From the NCBI RefSeq assembly GCF_020532675.1, contig NZ_JAJAVE010000003.1:248001-312000 (forward strand): a stretch of DNA of 64,000 bases, read 5' to 3'. Source of the stretch: Methylobacillus gramineus. GTDB taxonomy: Bacteria; Pseudomonadota; Gammaproteobacteria; Burkholderiales; Methylophilaceae. Positions 9,303-18,701 of this stretch are shown piece after piece. Within the stretch, counting starts at the first letter, position 1; each line of letters begins with the position of its first letter. Under the pieces are notes generated by a model. That model had not been told where the DNA came from, ran no database searches, and saw nothing but the letters and a program-made list of their open reading frames with translations. Made by a program: the position numbers and the translations under genes.

Positions 9303-9929
9303 ATGAATAAGCCTTACGTACGTCTTGATAAAAATGATGCAGTTGTGTTGCTGGTAGATCACCAGGCTGGCCTGCTTTCCCTGGTGCGCGATATCGATCC
9401 TGACAAGTTCAAGAACAATGTGCTTGCCCTGGCTGATATGGCAAAGTATTTCAATTTGCCTACCATTCTGACCACTAGTTTTGAACAAGGCCCGAATGGC
9501 CCTCTGGTTCCTGAACTCAAGGAAATGTTTCCAGACGCGCCGTATATTGCACGCCCTGGCCAGATCAACGCCTGGGACAATGAAGACTTTGTCAAAGCAA
9601 TCAAGGCCACCGGCAAGAAACAACTGATTATTGCGGGTGTGGTGACTGAAGTGTGTGTCGCTTTCCCGGCGCTTGCTGCCATCGAGGAAGGATTTGAAGT
9701 CTTTGTCATCACCGATGCTTCCGGGACCTTCAATGCATTAACGCGTGATTCTGCCTGGGACAGAATGTCCAATGCCGGTGCCCAGCTGATGACCTGGTTT
9801 GGGGCTGCCTGTGAGCTGCACAGGGATTGGCGTAACGATGTTGAAGGCCTTGGCACATTGTTCTCCAACCATATCCCGGATTATCGTAACCTCATGACGG
9901 CTTTTAACACGCTGACTGCCAATAAATAG
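9303..9929 (+). CDS. Isochorismatase-superfamily hydrolase, YcaC-like
   Basis: A 208-aa cysteine hydrolase-like protein of the isochorismatase fold. Residues about 15-25 hold the DHQAGLLSLV segment with the catalytic Asp, and VVTEVCVAFPALAA near residue 115 holds the nucleophilic Cys; the length and the TTSFEQGPNGPLVPEL region match the YcaC group, whose physiological substrate is not known. A frame-compatible TTG lies at 9291, but the ATG at 9303 has the Shine-Dalgarno GGAG at 9293-9296 seven bases earlier, so 9303 is taken as the start. It lies 86 bp after the pirin gene and is probably controlled with it. Confidence 0.9.
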   Translation: MNKPYVRLDKNDAVVLLVDHQAGLLSLVRDIDPDKFKNNVLALADMAKYFNLPTILTTSFEQGPNGPLVPELKEMFPDAPYIARPGQINAWDNEDFVKAIKATGKKQLIIAGVVTEVCVAFPALAAIEEGFEVFVITDASGTFNALTRDSAWDRMSNAGAQLMTWFGAACELHRDWRNDVEGLGTLFSNHIPDYRNLMTAFNTLTANK

Positions 9930-10120
9930 GCTGGTTAAATGATAAATGGTGCCGGGTGTCAGAGATGGTCCTGGTATCGTTAGATGATGTTGTCTGCTGC
10001 TTGTAGTGACAGCGGGGGGATTTCACTGCTGCTGGATCAGATAAGCATATTGATTTCACTATTTCACGCTAATATGCTCTGATCTGCAGCACAGCCCTTT
10101 TAAATTTAAGGAGCCTTACC

Positions 10121-11122
10121 ATGCAAGCGATCGTCCGATCTTCCCTTGTTGCAACGCTGGTTTTTCAGGCATTTACCTTCCCTACAGCGATTGCTGATAC
10201 AGCCAAGCCAGTCACTGAAGAGCTGGTGAATACCCTCACTCAACTTTCTGGCGGTCCCCATCCTGGCTTTCGTGCCAATCATGCCAAGGGTGTTGTTGCA
10301 GAGGGGCATTTCACGCCAGCGCCAACTGCTGCAGAGATAACCAAGGCTGACATTTTCAATCATTCCAATCCTGTCATTGTCCGTTACTCCAATGCCACTG
10401 GAGTGCCCAATATTCCGGACAATGATGGTGGTGCATTTCCTAAGGGTATCGCCATTCGTTTTCAGTTGGCTGATGACGCAATTGCAGACTTGGTCTGCAT
10501 CTCGGTGAATGATTTTCCAGCGTCCACTCCAGAGGAGTTTCTTGGTCTTCTGCAAGCCATCGCGGCCTCGCAACAAAGCCAGGCCCAACCTAAACCCATC
10601 GAGACCTTTCTTGAGCAGCATCCAGCAGCCAAGCGGTTTGTGACCACCCCCAAGCTCTTGCCAGAGAGTTTTGCCACACAGAGCTTTTTTGGCGTCAATG
10701 CATTCAAGTTCATCAATGCCAAAGGTGAAACGCAGTATGGACGGTATCGGATTGAACCTGTCGAGGGTGCCAAATTCCTGAGTGCTGATGCAGCCAAGGC
10801 GGTAGCGCCTGATTATCTGATGCATGAGCTACCCAAACGCCTCAATCAGGCGGCCTATAGTTACCGCATTTCAGTGCAGTTGGCTGATGCGGGAGATGAG
10901 TTGAACAATGCCACAGTCATCTGGCCAGAAAGTCGGCGTGTGGTCGAGCTTGGCACACTGACAATAGACAAGTTCCGTCCGGATGGGGCTGCTTTTGAGA
11001 AAACCGTCATGTTCAGCCCACTCAATCTGGTGGATGGGATAGAGGCAAGCAATGATCCTATCCTGTTGGCAAGGCCGGGGGCTTACAGTGTCAGTTTTAG
11101 CCGCCGGATACAAGGGCGTTGA
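10121..11122 (+). CDS. Catalase-family peroxidase, periplasmic (SrpA-like)
   Basis: A 333-aa small haem protein of the catalase superfamily, similar to SrpA-type catalase-related peroxidases that lack the full tetramerisation arms of typical catalases. A signal peptide is visible (residues 1-25, cleavage after TAIA), so it should act in the periplasm. The distal His is in RANHAKGVVAEGHF (about 54-60) and the haem-pocket region follows in PVIVRYSNATGVPNIPDN and GIAIRF. The C-terminal TVMFSPLNLVDGIEASNDPIL is typical of the family. Shine-Dalgarno AAGGAG precedes the ATG. It is a single gene closed by a strong terminator. Peroxide removal is the likely role; organic peroxides are possible. Confidence 0.9.
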   Translation: MQAIVRSSLVATLVFQAFTFPTAIADTAKPVTEELVNTLTQLSGGPHPGFRANHAKGVVAEGHFTPAPTAAEITKADIFNHSNPVIVRYSNATGVPNIPDNDGGAFPKGIAIRFQLADDAIADLVCISVNDFPASTPEEFLGLLQAIAASQQSQAQPKPIETFLEQHPAAKRFVTTPKLLPESFATQSFFGVNAFKFINAKGETQYGRYRIEPVEGAKFLSADAAKAVAPDYLMHELPKRLNQAAYSYRISVQLADAGDELNNATVIWPESRRVVELGTLTIDKFRPDGAAFEKTVMFSPLNLVDGIEASNDPILLARPGAYSVSFSRRIQGR

Positions 11123-11192
11123 TCGCCTGTTTATTTACTTGAAGCGCATTAAGCTTGGTATTGACTGGTGATGTGTAACTGAACAGCCAGAA

Positions 11193-11224
11193 ATAAAAAA
11201 AGCCCAGAAACTGGGCTTTTTTTG
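11193..11224 (+). terminator. Intrinsic terminator after the SrpA-like gene
   Basis: AAAAAAGCCCAG and CTGGGCTTTTTTT form a GC-rich stem with a short AAA loop and a run of T. The flanking A-run makes it usable from both strands. The remaining 234 bp up to the next gene show no other clear element. Confidence 0.9.
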
Positions 11225-11458
11225 TTGGCGCATTGCTACCCATTACAGCAATGATCCTCAATTAGCTCTGGGCGAGAAAGCCAGGAGTAACTCACGCCAC
11301 ATATACAATTGATCGCTATCCAGGGCGTATAGCTTCACCTACTCCTGAGCTGTGGATATCCTACGATTGATTTGGTTTCCCCCCTACATTTTTTATTCAA
11401 TATGTTGACCATACTTCTCACATCAGACTTTCTGATAATTCATCTTTGAGGAGGTATT

Positions 11459-11974
11459 ATGACAAGAACAGTGACCGGTTTATTTAAAGATCAGGCAAGC
11501 GCAGAGCGGGCTTATTTAAGTGCTACCGATGCAGGATATCGCGCTGACGAAATTGATGTAGTAATGTCGGAAGAAACGCGAGAGCGCTTTTATGGGAAAA
11601 ACGCCACGCTGGAAACAGAAGTGGGCAATAAATCAGCGGAAGGAGCGGCCATTGGTGGTGCTATTGGTGCCTCGGCAGGCGCCATCGCTGCTGCAATCGC
11701 CGCGACTGGTACTGTGCTGGCTTTACCAGGGTTAGGATTGGTTATTGCAGGCCCATTGGCTGCCGCCATAGCAGGCGCGGGTGCTGGAGGCGTGGCTGCT
11801 GGTGTGGTGGGTGCATTGGTAGGATGGGCTATCCCTGAGGATAGACTGAAAGAGTATGAAGAAGGCGTCAACAAAGGGGGCATTCTTGTTGGTGTACGCT
11901 CCAGAACCGATGATGACTCCCAGCGGTTTGCAAAAGATTGGGAAGAAAATCGCGGATACAACATTTATTCCTGA
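11459..11974 (+). CDS. Glycine-zipper general stress protein (YflT-like N-terminus)
   Basis: A 171-aa protein of unassigned function. Residues about 1-40 (RTVTGLFKDQASAERAYLSA) resemble the N-terminus of heat-induced stress proteins of the YflT/general stress 17M group. Residues about 58-125 are an extreme Gly/Ala-rich hydrophobic stretch with repeated GxxxG spacing (GGAIGASAGAIAA and GAGAGGVAAGVVGALVG), like glycine-zipper membrane segments. The C-terminus is soluble and acidic. Shine-Dalgarno GAGGAGG is excellent, suggesting high expression. It sits between two catalase genes, which fits a stress role; this is context only. It is closed by a terminator. Confidence 0.8.
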   Translation: MTRTVTGLFKDQASAERAYLSATDAGYRADEIDVVMSEETRERFYGKNATLETEVGNKSAEGAAIGGAIGASAGAIAAAIAATGTVLALPGLGLVIAGPLAAAIAGAGAGGVAAGVVGALVGWAIPEDRLKEYEEGVNKGGILVGVRSRTDDDSQRFAKDWEENRGYNIYS

Positions 11975-11995
11975 TCCGCATCGTCCATCTTGGGC

Positions 11996-12028
11996 AAAAA
12001 GCTCTCCATCTGGAGAGCTTTTTTATTG
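11996..12028 (+). terminator. Intrinsic terminator after the stress-protein gene
   Basis: AAAAAGCTCTCC and GGAGAGCTTTTTT around an ATCT loop form a stem followed by a T tract, 22 bp after the stop codon. Confidence 0.9.
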
Positions 12029-12182
12029 GGAATGAAGAGATAAAGACTCGTCTTTGATAATGCCCGCACATGATCTTTTTGATGATGTGCATGGCAGTAT
12101 TTTAGAGTGAGATTATCCATATTGATTTTCCTACACCAAGAAGCTCTAGCCACCTACAACCTGTGCTTGCAAACGCTCCTAA

Positions 12183-12221
12183 TATGGCCTTTCCAATAAC
12201 CATATTTTTAGAAAGGCCATA
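12183..12221 (+). promoter_or_regulatory. Perfect 11-bp hairpin enclosing the katE Shine-Dalgarno sequence
   Basis: The arm TATGGCCTTTC (12183-12193) is exactly complementary to GAAAGGCCATA (12211-12221), with a 17-nt AT-rich loop. The AAAGG at 12212-12216, 8 nt before the ATG at 12225, is the only well-placed ribosome-binding site and is wholly within the 3' arm. In mRNA this would block initiation unless opened by heat, a protein or an RNA. As DNA it could instead be a repressor operator. Confidence 0.7.
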
Positions 12222-12224
12222 GGA

Positions 12225-14363
12225 ATGGGACATCAGGATAAAGTAGGCAAAAGCCAAGTGGCCGGTGCCGATGCAGCAGATAAGCAAAACGCTAATCTTA
12301 AGACAGAGGATCTGGAGCAATTTAAATCCGATGCGAGTGGCCAGGCATTGAGGACAAATCAGGGCGTCAAAATTGCAGATGACAAGAACTCTCTCAGAGC
12401 CGGGGCACGTGGCCCTTCATTGCTTGAAGACTTTATCCTAAGAGAAAAAATAACCCATTTCGATCACGAGCGTATTCCTGAAAGGATCGTCCATGCCAGA
12501 GGAGTGGCAGCCCATGGTTACTTTGAGTCCTATGCTGACCATTCAGCACTTACCAAGGCCGGATTCTTGAGTGAAAAAGGCAAGCAAACCCCGATTTTCG
12601 TCAGATTTTCCACGGTTCAAGGTCCCCGCGGTTCTGCCGACACGGTGCGGGATGTACGGGGTTTTGCGCTAAAATTTTATACAGATGAAGGTAATTTTGA
12701 CCTGGTGGGGAATAATATTCCGGTGTTTTTCATTCAGGATGCGATTAAATTCCCTGATTTCGTTCATGCAGTAAAGCCGGAACCTCACAACGAGATTCCC
12801 ACTGGTGGGAGTGCCCATGACACCTTTTGGGATTTTGTTTCACTGCAATCAGAATCAGCCCATGCCGTTATCTGGGCCATGTCTGACCGTGCCATTCCTA
12901 AAAGTTTGCGCACAATTCAGGGATTTGGCGTTCACACCTTCCGGCTCATCAATGGTGAAGGTGTTTCAAAATTCGTTAAATTTATCTGGACCCCAAAACA
13001 AGGCGTACTCTCATTGGTGTGGGATGAGGCGCAGAAGCTGGCTGGTAAAGATGCAGATTTCCATCGCCGGGATCTAGGTGAGGCCATTGAGCTAGGAAAC
13101 TATCCAGAGTGGGAATTTGGGGTGCAGGTAATCGATGAGAGCGATGAGCACAATTTTGACTTTGATATCCTGGATCCGACCAAAGTGATCCCTGAGGAAT
13201 TGGTGCCTATTACGCCACTAGGCAAGCTGGTATTAAATCGTAACCCTGATAATTATTTTGCGGAAACAGAGCAAGTCGCTTTTTGCCCGGGACACATTGT
13301 GCCCGGGATTGATTTTAGTAATGACCCACTGCTCCAAGGCCGACTTTTTTCCTATACAGATACGCAGTTGAGCAGGCTGGGAGGACCTAATTTTCATGAA
13401 ATCCCGATTAATAAGCCTGTATGCCCTTTCCACAATAACCAGCGGGATGCATTGCATAGGACCACGATCAATAAAGGACAAGCCTCTTATGAGCCGAACT
13501 CGATTGATGGAGGATGGCCGCAGGAAACGCCACCGGCAGCAAAAGATGGCGGGTTTGAAAGCTATTACGAACGCATTGATGCACATAAAGTCCGGGAAAG
13601 GTCAGCATCGTTTCAAGATCACTTTTCTCAGCCCAGATTATTTTATAAAAGCCTGAGTACTACTGAGCAACACCATATTGCAGAGGCTTACAGCTTTGAG
13701 CTTGGTAAGGTCAAACGGAAATTTATTAGAGAAAGAGTAGTGAATGAGATTCTGGCTAACATTGATCTGAATCTTGCCCGTGAGGTTGCGCAACATCTGG
13801 GTTTGCCGCCTCCTGAGAAATCGAGTGTCAGTGTGCCAAAGTATAAATTTACGGAGTCCCCTGCATTAAGTCAGACCACGTTGGCTGCCGATAGCTTGCG
13901 AGGCAAGAAAGTCGCAGCCCTGTTATTTGATGGTGTGTCTGATCAGGATTTACAGGATGCACAAGCCTGGATGGAACAACACAAAGTGAAGTTAATGTTG
14001 CTAGGCCCATCTTCTGCTCCAGTCCATACCGGCAAAGGCAAGGAAATTGAAGTGGATGGTTCGTTTAAAGGTGAGCCATCCATTCTGTTTGATGCAGTCA
14101 TCTTGCTCAATGTTCCAGGAGAGGTGCCTACGATTCTTAAAAATGGCGATGTTGTGTATCATTTGCTTGAGGCATACAAACATCTGAAACCGGTGGTGCT
14201 CACGGGTGAGTCTAGCCAGTTATTAAGTTCACTTCCTCTCAAAGAGGATGAAGGATTACTTCAGGGAGCTAGCTTTATGTCCGTGGAGAAAGCATTCAGC
14301 CAAGCACTTCTCACTCACCGGGTATGGGGCAGGGAGGGGCATGTGAGCCACATTCCTGCATAA
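12225..14363 (+). CDS. katE: Large-subunit monofunctional catalase (HPII type)
   Basis: A 712-aa cytoplasmic catalase converting hydrogen peroxide to water and oxygen. The length places it in clade 2 (large subunit, HPII-like). The catalytic His90 is in [12 protein letters not shown], the conserved Asn in [17 protein letters not shown], and the proximal haem Tyr377 in [14 protein letters not shown]. After the catalase core (to about 560), residues about 575-700 form the flavodoxin/DJ-1-like C-terminal domain ([16 protein letters not shown]). The N-terminus is a hydrophilic arm as in HPII. The ribosome-binding site is locked in a perfect hairpin, so translational control is likely. KatE is usually a stationary-phase enzyme; RpoS control was not tested. 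Confidence 0.97.
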   Translation: MGHQDKVGKSQVAGADAADKQNANLKTEDLEQFKSDASGQALRTNQGVKIADDKNSLRAGARGPSLLEDFILREKITHFDHERIPERIVHARGVAAHGYFESYADHSALTKAGFLSEKGKQTPIFVRFSTVQGPRGSADTVRDVRGFALKFYTDEGNFDLVGNNIPVFFIQDAIKFPDFVHAVKPEPHNEIPTGGSAHDTFWDFVSLQSESAHAVIWAMSDRAIPKSLRTIQGFGVHTFRLINGEGVSKFVKFIWTPKQGVLSLVWDEAQKLAGKDADFHRRDLGEAIELGNYPEWEFGVQVIDESDEHNFDFDILDPTKVIPEELVPITPLGKLVLNRNPDNYFAETEQVAFCPGHIVPGIDFSNDPLLQGRLFSYTDTQLSRLGGPNFHEIPINKPVCPFHNNQRDALHRTTINKGQASYEPNSIDGGWPQETPPAAKDGGFESYYERIDAHKVRERSASFQDHFSQPRLFYKSLSTTEQHHIAEAYSFELGKVKRKFIRERVVNEILANIDLNLAREVAQHLGLPPPEKSSVSVPKYKFTESPALSQTTLAADSLRGKKVAALLFDGVSDQDLQDAQAWMEQHKVKLMLLGPSSAPVHTGKGKEIEVDGSFKGEPSILFDAVILLNVPGEVPTILKNGDVVYHLLEAYKHLKPVVLTGESSQLLSSLPLKEDEGLLQGASFMSVEKAFSQALLTHRVWGREGHVSHIPA

Positions 14364-14465
14364 GCGATGGTGCCTCAGCGAACGACATGCAGGAGCATAT
14401 CGGTGAAGGTGAGTGCATTAGCCGGGGCCGATATACTTCTGCTGTTTATTTAATAAGGCGCTTGC

Positions 14466-15857
14466 TTATCCCAGCGAACCCATGTGGGCAATCTCAGCGG
14501 GATGCATGGCTTTCGTGTGCTTGATGCGACGACCATATTTTGCCGAATACATGGCATTGTCGGCATGTTTTAGAAGTTCCAGCTTGTCGTGTCCATGCTC
14601 GGGGTATAGAGCGATGCCGATACTGGGGCTGATGGTCAAGATGTGGTCACCCAGGGTGAAAGGCTCATTGAGCATATGGCGAATTTTCTCCGCCACCAGT
14701 TCCGCTTGCTCCGGCAATGAAATATGGGGCAACAGTACTACAAACTCATCCCCGCCTATGCGTGCGACAGTATCTGATTCGCGGATGGATAGCTTCAAGC
14801 GTGTCGCCACCTCTTGTAGTAATAAGTCTCCGATATCATGCCCTAGCGTATCGTTGACCTGTTTGAATTTGTCCAGATCAAGATACAGCAACGACAGCCC
14901 TTCTTGCGTGCGCTTTGCCGATGACAGTGCGGTGTCCAGGCGATCACACAGGAAGCCGCGATTGGGCAATGTGGTCAATTGATCATATTGTGCCATATGC
15001 TGCAGACGTGCTTGCAGTTGCAGGCGCTCGATTGCAGTCGCAATCTGGGTTGAGACGAACTGCAATAGCTCCTGATCCTGTTCGCTGTAACATACGCCGC
15101 CCAGATAGCTTTTGACCATCAGGACACCGATCATGCTTTTATGTGATTTGAGCGGGACGCCGAGCCAGCAGAGCAAATTTTCGTCCAGCACGGCTTGCCA
15201 CTCATCGCGGCGGGTAGCGATCGTTTCTGGGGTCAATAGCAGCGGTTTTCCAGTGTGGATAATCTCTGCACAGAGCGTCCCTGCAGCAGGTTTGGATGGT
15301 TCACTTCTCAACTCGTCTTCATCCACCCGATATGGAAAACTGAGTTGGTCTTTATCCTTGTCGTAAAGCGTGACCGAGAAGTTATCTGCTGGCAGTAGAG
15401 TGCGGACAATTTGATGTATGCGTTGAAACAGCGCGATAAGGTCCTCGGCGGCGTATGCGGCTTCAGAAATCGAATAGAGCACTGCCTGCATGGATTCGGC
15501 GCGTTTGCGTTCGGTGATGTCACGCGCCACCCCAATGCGCAACTGGTCAGCTGGTGACCATCGCGCTGACCACATGATGTCGACGATTTTTCCGTCTTTG
15601 CGAATATAGCGATTCTCGAAATGTAGCTGGGGCTGACCGGTCATCACATCCCTGGCTGATTGCCTGGTCCGTTCACGATCTTCGGGTAGCACCATGTCGA
15701 ACATGATCTTGCCTGTCATTTCTTCGGGGCTATAGCCGAAAATACGCTCACATGCCGCACTCGCAGAGACGATACGACCATCGGGGTCAACCGCAAAGAC
15801 GGCATCCATCAAGAGGTCTATGAAGCTGGCAAGTGGTGCGTGTGATTTAATTTCCAT
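14466..15857 (-). CDS. PAS-GAF-GGDEF diguanylate cyclase
   Basis: A soluble multidomain cyclase of about 463 aa. A PAS domain with PAC end (DITERKRAES) covers about residues 8-118, a GAF domain about 130-280, and GGDEF about 288-455. The signature GGDEF is intact at 368-372 and the I-site RxxD is present as RESD at 359-362, so both catalysis and product inhibition are expected. No EAL domain. The frame is open further upstream to a GTG at 15911 and an ATG at 15908, but the ATG at 15857 directly precedes the PAS domain and has a TATAAT six bases upstream; neither start has a good Shine-Dalgarno. It is divergent from another GGDEF gene. The signal is unknown. Confidence 0.9.
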   Translation of the reverse strand: MEIKSHAPLASFIDLLMDAVFAVDPDGRIVSASAACERIFGYSPEEMTGKIMFDMVLPEDRERTRQSARDVMTGQPQLHFENRYIRKDGKIVDIMWSARWSPADQLRIGVARDITERKRAESMQAVLYSISEAAYAAEDLIALFQRIHQIVRTLLPADNFSVTLYDKDKDQLSFPYRVDEDELRSEPSKPAAGTLCAEIIHTGKPLLLTPETIATRRDEWQAVLDENLLCWLGVPLKSHKSMIGVLMVKSYLGGVCYSEQDQELLQFVSTQIATAIERLQLQARLQHMAQYDQLTTLPNRGFLCDRLDTALSSAKRTQEGLSLLYLDLDKFKQVNDTLGHDIGDLLLQEVATRLKLSIRESDTVARIGGDEFVVLLPHISLPEQAELVAEKIRHMLNEPFTLGDHILTISPSIGIALYPEHGHDKLELLKHADNAMYSAKYGRRIKHTKAMHPAEIAHMGSLG

Positions 15858-16226
15858 AGTCGAATTATAGTGTATTAGATGGTCTGGGATGGATGAGATC
15901 ATCGCCATCACGCATCACAAGCGCCATTTCCCTGAGTATCGGAAATCGATGTATCAAACTGAGGGGTACAAAGAAGCAAATCTTGTTTGCTAGCAGTCTA
16001 TTTTTATTTTGGCTGAATACGGGAGGCGAGTAAAAAAGCCTTATTTTTGAGCGGGTAAGAGGGTTGGCGTATGCCTTCATGACATCTCTAACTCAAGCTA
16101 AGCTGTAGTGCGCGAGCCATTCCATTCTTGCAACTTTTCGTAAAAGTTATATTCTTACAATCAATAAAGCACGTTGCTTAGCGTGTTCCAGACGTGATTT
16201 TTCCACATTAAGAAAAATGAGGATTA
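15858..16226. other. Non-coding gap between divergent GGDEF genes
   Basis: About 370 bp without a convincing gene. The only structure seen is an inverted repeat, AACTTTT (16132-16138) and AAAAGTT (16142-16148), with a 3-nt spacer about 80 bp before the next start; it could be an operator but nothing identifies its protein. Confidence 0.4.
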
Positions 16227-18152
16227 ATGCCTGCAGCCCTCCTCCCTCCCAATGAGAACGAACGTATTGCGATGCTGCATGCGCTTGCATTGCTAGATAC
16301 TCCCGCAGAAGAAGTCTTTGATCGAATTACCAGGGTTGTGGCACATACCCTGCACGTTCCAATTGCGTTGGTTTCCTTTATCGATAGCGACAGGCAGTGG
16401 TTTAAATCCAAAGTGGGGATTGATGTGTCAGAAACCTCACGGGAGGTTGCCTTCTGTGCACACGCTGTTTACGAAACATCGTCATTAGTAGTGCCAGACG
16501 CGACTCTGGATGCACGGTTCTCAGATAATCCTTTTGTGACGGACGCCCCCAATATACGGTTTTACGCCGGTATTCCGATCACAACATCAGGAGGGCTGGC
16601 GTTAGGCACTTTGTGTGCGGTTGACGATAAACCAAGACAATTAAGTGATGAACAATTCCAAGTACTCTCTGATCTTGCATTTCTGGTCAGTAAGGAGATT
16701 CAGTTACGTGAAAGCTTAGCTGTCACCAGGCTAGACCTAAAAGCCTCTGAACAGGGGCTGGAAGCCAGTCAGGCAAGGTTTCGCACCATATTTGAAAGAG
16801 CGGCTGTAGGGATCGCGCTTATTGCACCCAATGGCGGTTGGTTAAGTGTGAATGATGAGCTGTGCCGGATTGTGGGATATAGCCAGGATGAGCTTTTGCA
16901 ACTCACCTTTCAGGACATCACCTATTCTGAAGATCTGAATACTGACTTGAGTCTCTTGCATCAGCTTTCTGAAGGCGAGATAGATCGCTACCAGTTGGAA
17001 AAAAGATATATTCGTAAAGACGGCAAATTGGTCTGGATCAACTTGAGTGTGACCAAGCAATTAAGCAATAAAGGCGAGCTGGAGTATTTTGTTTCCATCG
17101 TGAAGGATATCCAGGCAGTCAAAGAAGCCGAGCATTCTTTGATGGAGTTAAGGCTGGATCTGGAAAACCGGGTTGCTGTACGTACTCTTGAGCTGAGGGA
17201 GTCCAATGAGATGCTGTCTCATGCCATGAGCTTACAAAAGCAATCCGAGGATGAGCTAAGAAAGCGCGAACTGGAACTGCGCATGGTGATTGAAAATGCC
17301 AATGATGCCTACATTTGCATTGATCAGGAAGGGATCGTCAGCGCCTGGAATCATCAAGCGGAAGAAACCTTTGGCTGGAGTGCCATGGAAGCGATCGGGA
17401 AGAAAATGGATTACCTGATTATCCCGCAGCATCTGCATCACGCTCACCATCAAGGCATGGATAGATATTTGCGCACGGGTGAAGCCGCAGTATTGGGCAA
17501 GCGGGTTGAGCTTTCTGCCGCATGCAAAGATGGCCGGATTATCCCGGTGGAAGTCAGAATTACCGCTCTGGAGATTGATGGGCAGACGATATTTAGCGCA
17601 TTCCTACATGATATTAGTGAGCGGAAAGCCATCGAAGCCACAAGAGAGCATGAGGCCAGGCATGACGCATTAACCGGCCTGACAAATCGACGAGGTTTCG
17701 CTGAAATACTCCCCCATGCCATGGCGAGATCGGATCGCAACATGCACGCGATGGCTCTGCTCTTTATTGACCTTGATGGGTTTAAGCAGGTGAATGACAC
17801 ATTTGGACACGATGCTGGAGATTTACTGTTAAAAGAGGTGGCTCAGCGTTTCAACACCACTGTCAGGCAAACCGATGCGGTGAGTAGATTGGCTGGAGAT
17901 GAGTTCACCATTCTGCTAGAGCCCATTTCTGGAGATCAATCCTCAGTGACAGCTGTCGCCCATAAAATATTGGATGCCCTGAGCACCCCCGTATTGTTAG
18001 GCCGGAACGCCATTCATATAGGTGCCAGTATCGGCATTACTATGTATCAACCACGTTCCAGTAAAACTGCGGATGAGATGGTCAAGGCAGCGGACAACGC
18101 CATGTATGAAGCCAAGCGTCGCGGAAAAAATCAGTTTCAAGTGAGTGTCTGA
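16227..18152 (+). CDS. GAF-PAS-PAS-GGDEF diguanylate cyclase
   Basis: A 641-aa soluble sensor cyclase. GAF at about 10-165 (beginning NENERIAMLHALALLDTPAE, a common opening of this class), PAS1 at about 183-300, a short coiled coil at 300-350, PAS2 at about 350-470, and GGDEF at about 475-640. The signature is AGDEF at 556-560, with Ala for the first Gly; many active cyclases carry this change, so activity is probable but not certain. The I-site RxxD is present as RQTD at 547-550. Shine-Dalgarno GAGG lies 7 nt before the ATG. It has no EAL domain. Both the signal and its relation to the divergent cyclase are unknown. Confidence 0.92.
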   Translation: MPAALLPPNENERIAMLHALALLDTPAEEVFDRITRVVAHTLHVPIALVSFIDSDRQWFKSKVGIDVSETSREVAFCAHAVYETSSLVVPDATLDARFSDNPFVTDAPNIRFYAGIPITTSGGLALGTLCAVDDKPRQLSDEQFQVLSDLAFLVSKEIQLRESLAVTRLDLKASEQGLEASQARFRTIFERAAVGIALIAPNGGWLSVNDELCRIVGYSQDELLQLTFQDITYSEDLNTDLSLLHQLSEGEIDRYQLEKRYIRKDGKLVWINLSVTKQLSNKGELEYFVSIVKDIQAVKEAEHSLMELRLDLENRVAVRTLELRESNEMLSHAMSLQKQSEDELRKRELELRMVIENANDAYICIDQEGIVSAWNHQAEETFGWSAMEAIGKKMDYLIIPQHLHHAHHQGMDRYLRTGEAAVLGKRVELSAACKDGRIIPVEVRITALEIDGQTIFSAFLHDISERKAIEATREHEARHDALTGLTNRRGFAEILPHAMARSDRNMHAMALLFIDLDGFKQVNDTFGHDAGDLLLKEVAQRFNTTVRQTDAVSRLAGDEFTILLEPISGDQSSVTAVAHKILDALSTPVLLGRNAIHIGASIGITMYQPRSSKTADEMVKAADNAMYEAKRRGKNQFQVSV

Positions 18153-18172
18153 TATCCCTGCCGTTACACTTG

Positions 18173-18598
18173 CTAAATTGCCTCTCGGCCACTAGGGTCT
18201 AATGCCTGGTGTTTACTGTCATATTCAAGGCGAGATACTTCTATCTTGGGCCATTCACTGACCATCCAATCGACCAAGGCCTGAACCGGTACCAGAAACT
18301 CCCGACCACGGTCAGTGAGGGTGTATTCCACGCGCGGCGGCACTTCGGGATATAAGTGGCGAGTGACGATGCCATCCCGTTCAAATTGTCGCAAAGTCGT
18401 TGAGAGCATTCTTTGTGATATGCCATTTACCTCGCGACTCAATTCAGAAAATCGCAGGCAATGGTTATCCGCCTTCGCCAGTGAGACCATAACTAACATG
18501 CTCCATTTATCACCCAGTCGTGATAATAGATCACGAAATGCACAATTTTTGTGGGATTGGAGTGAAGAATTATCTGTATCTTTTAGCTCACTTCGCAT
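18173..18598 (-). CDS. HxlR family transcriptional regulator
   Basis: A 141-aa HxlR-type winged-helix regulator. The family hallmark CAFRDLLSRLGDKWSMLVMV is at about 18-38 with a leading Cys that in redox-sensing members (YodB, HypR, QorR) reacts with quinones, diamide or aldehydes. The helix-turn-helix follows as LSREVNGISQRMLSTTLRQFERDG, then the wing RHLYPEVPPRVEYTLTDRGREF. It is divergent from an azoreductase gene across 103 bp holding a perfect palindrome, the same arrangement as B. subtilis yodB/azoR1. Repression of the azoreductase, relieved by electrophiles, is therefore the likely role. Confidence 0.92.
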   Translation of the reverse strand: MRSELKDTDNSSLQSHKNCAFRDLLSRLGDKWSMLVMVSLAKADNHCLRFSELSREVNGISQRMLSTTLRQFERDGIVTRHLYPEVPPRVEYTLTDRGREFLVPVQALVDWMVSEWPKIEVSRLEYDSKHQALDPSGREAI

Positions 18599-18650
18599 GA
18601 CTTACCTTTATGTAACCAGCTAAACAAAAAGTGCGTTCTTGTTTTCAATT

Positions 18651-18677
18651 AAGTAACTATATAGCATCTAGTTACTT
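18651..18677. promoter_or_regulatory. Palindromic operator between HxlR regulator and azoR
   Basis: AAGTAACTA (18651-18659) and TAGTTACTT (18669-18677) are perfect 9-bp inverted repeats with a 9-bp centre. The site lies 24 bp before the azoR start and 52 bp before the regulator start. GTAAC-type half-sites resemble those of known HxlR/YodB family operators. Confidence 0.75.
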
Positions 18678-18701
18678 TTTAATACTATTGGGAAAGACAA
18701 G

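Noticed and set aside
10106-10825. 239-codon open frame on the minus strand opposite the SrpA-like catalase
   Set aside because: No recognisable domain, no Shine-Dalgarno, and the plus-strand catalase-related gene has clear motifs.
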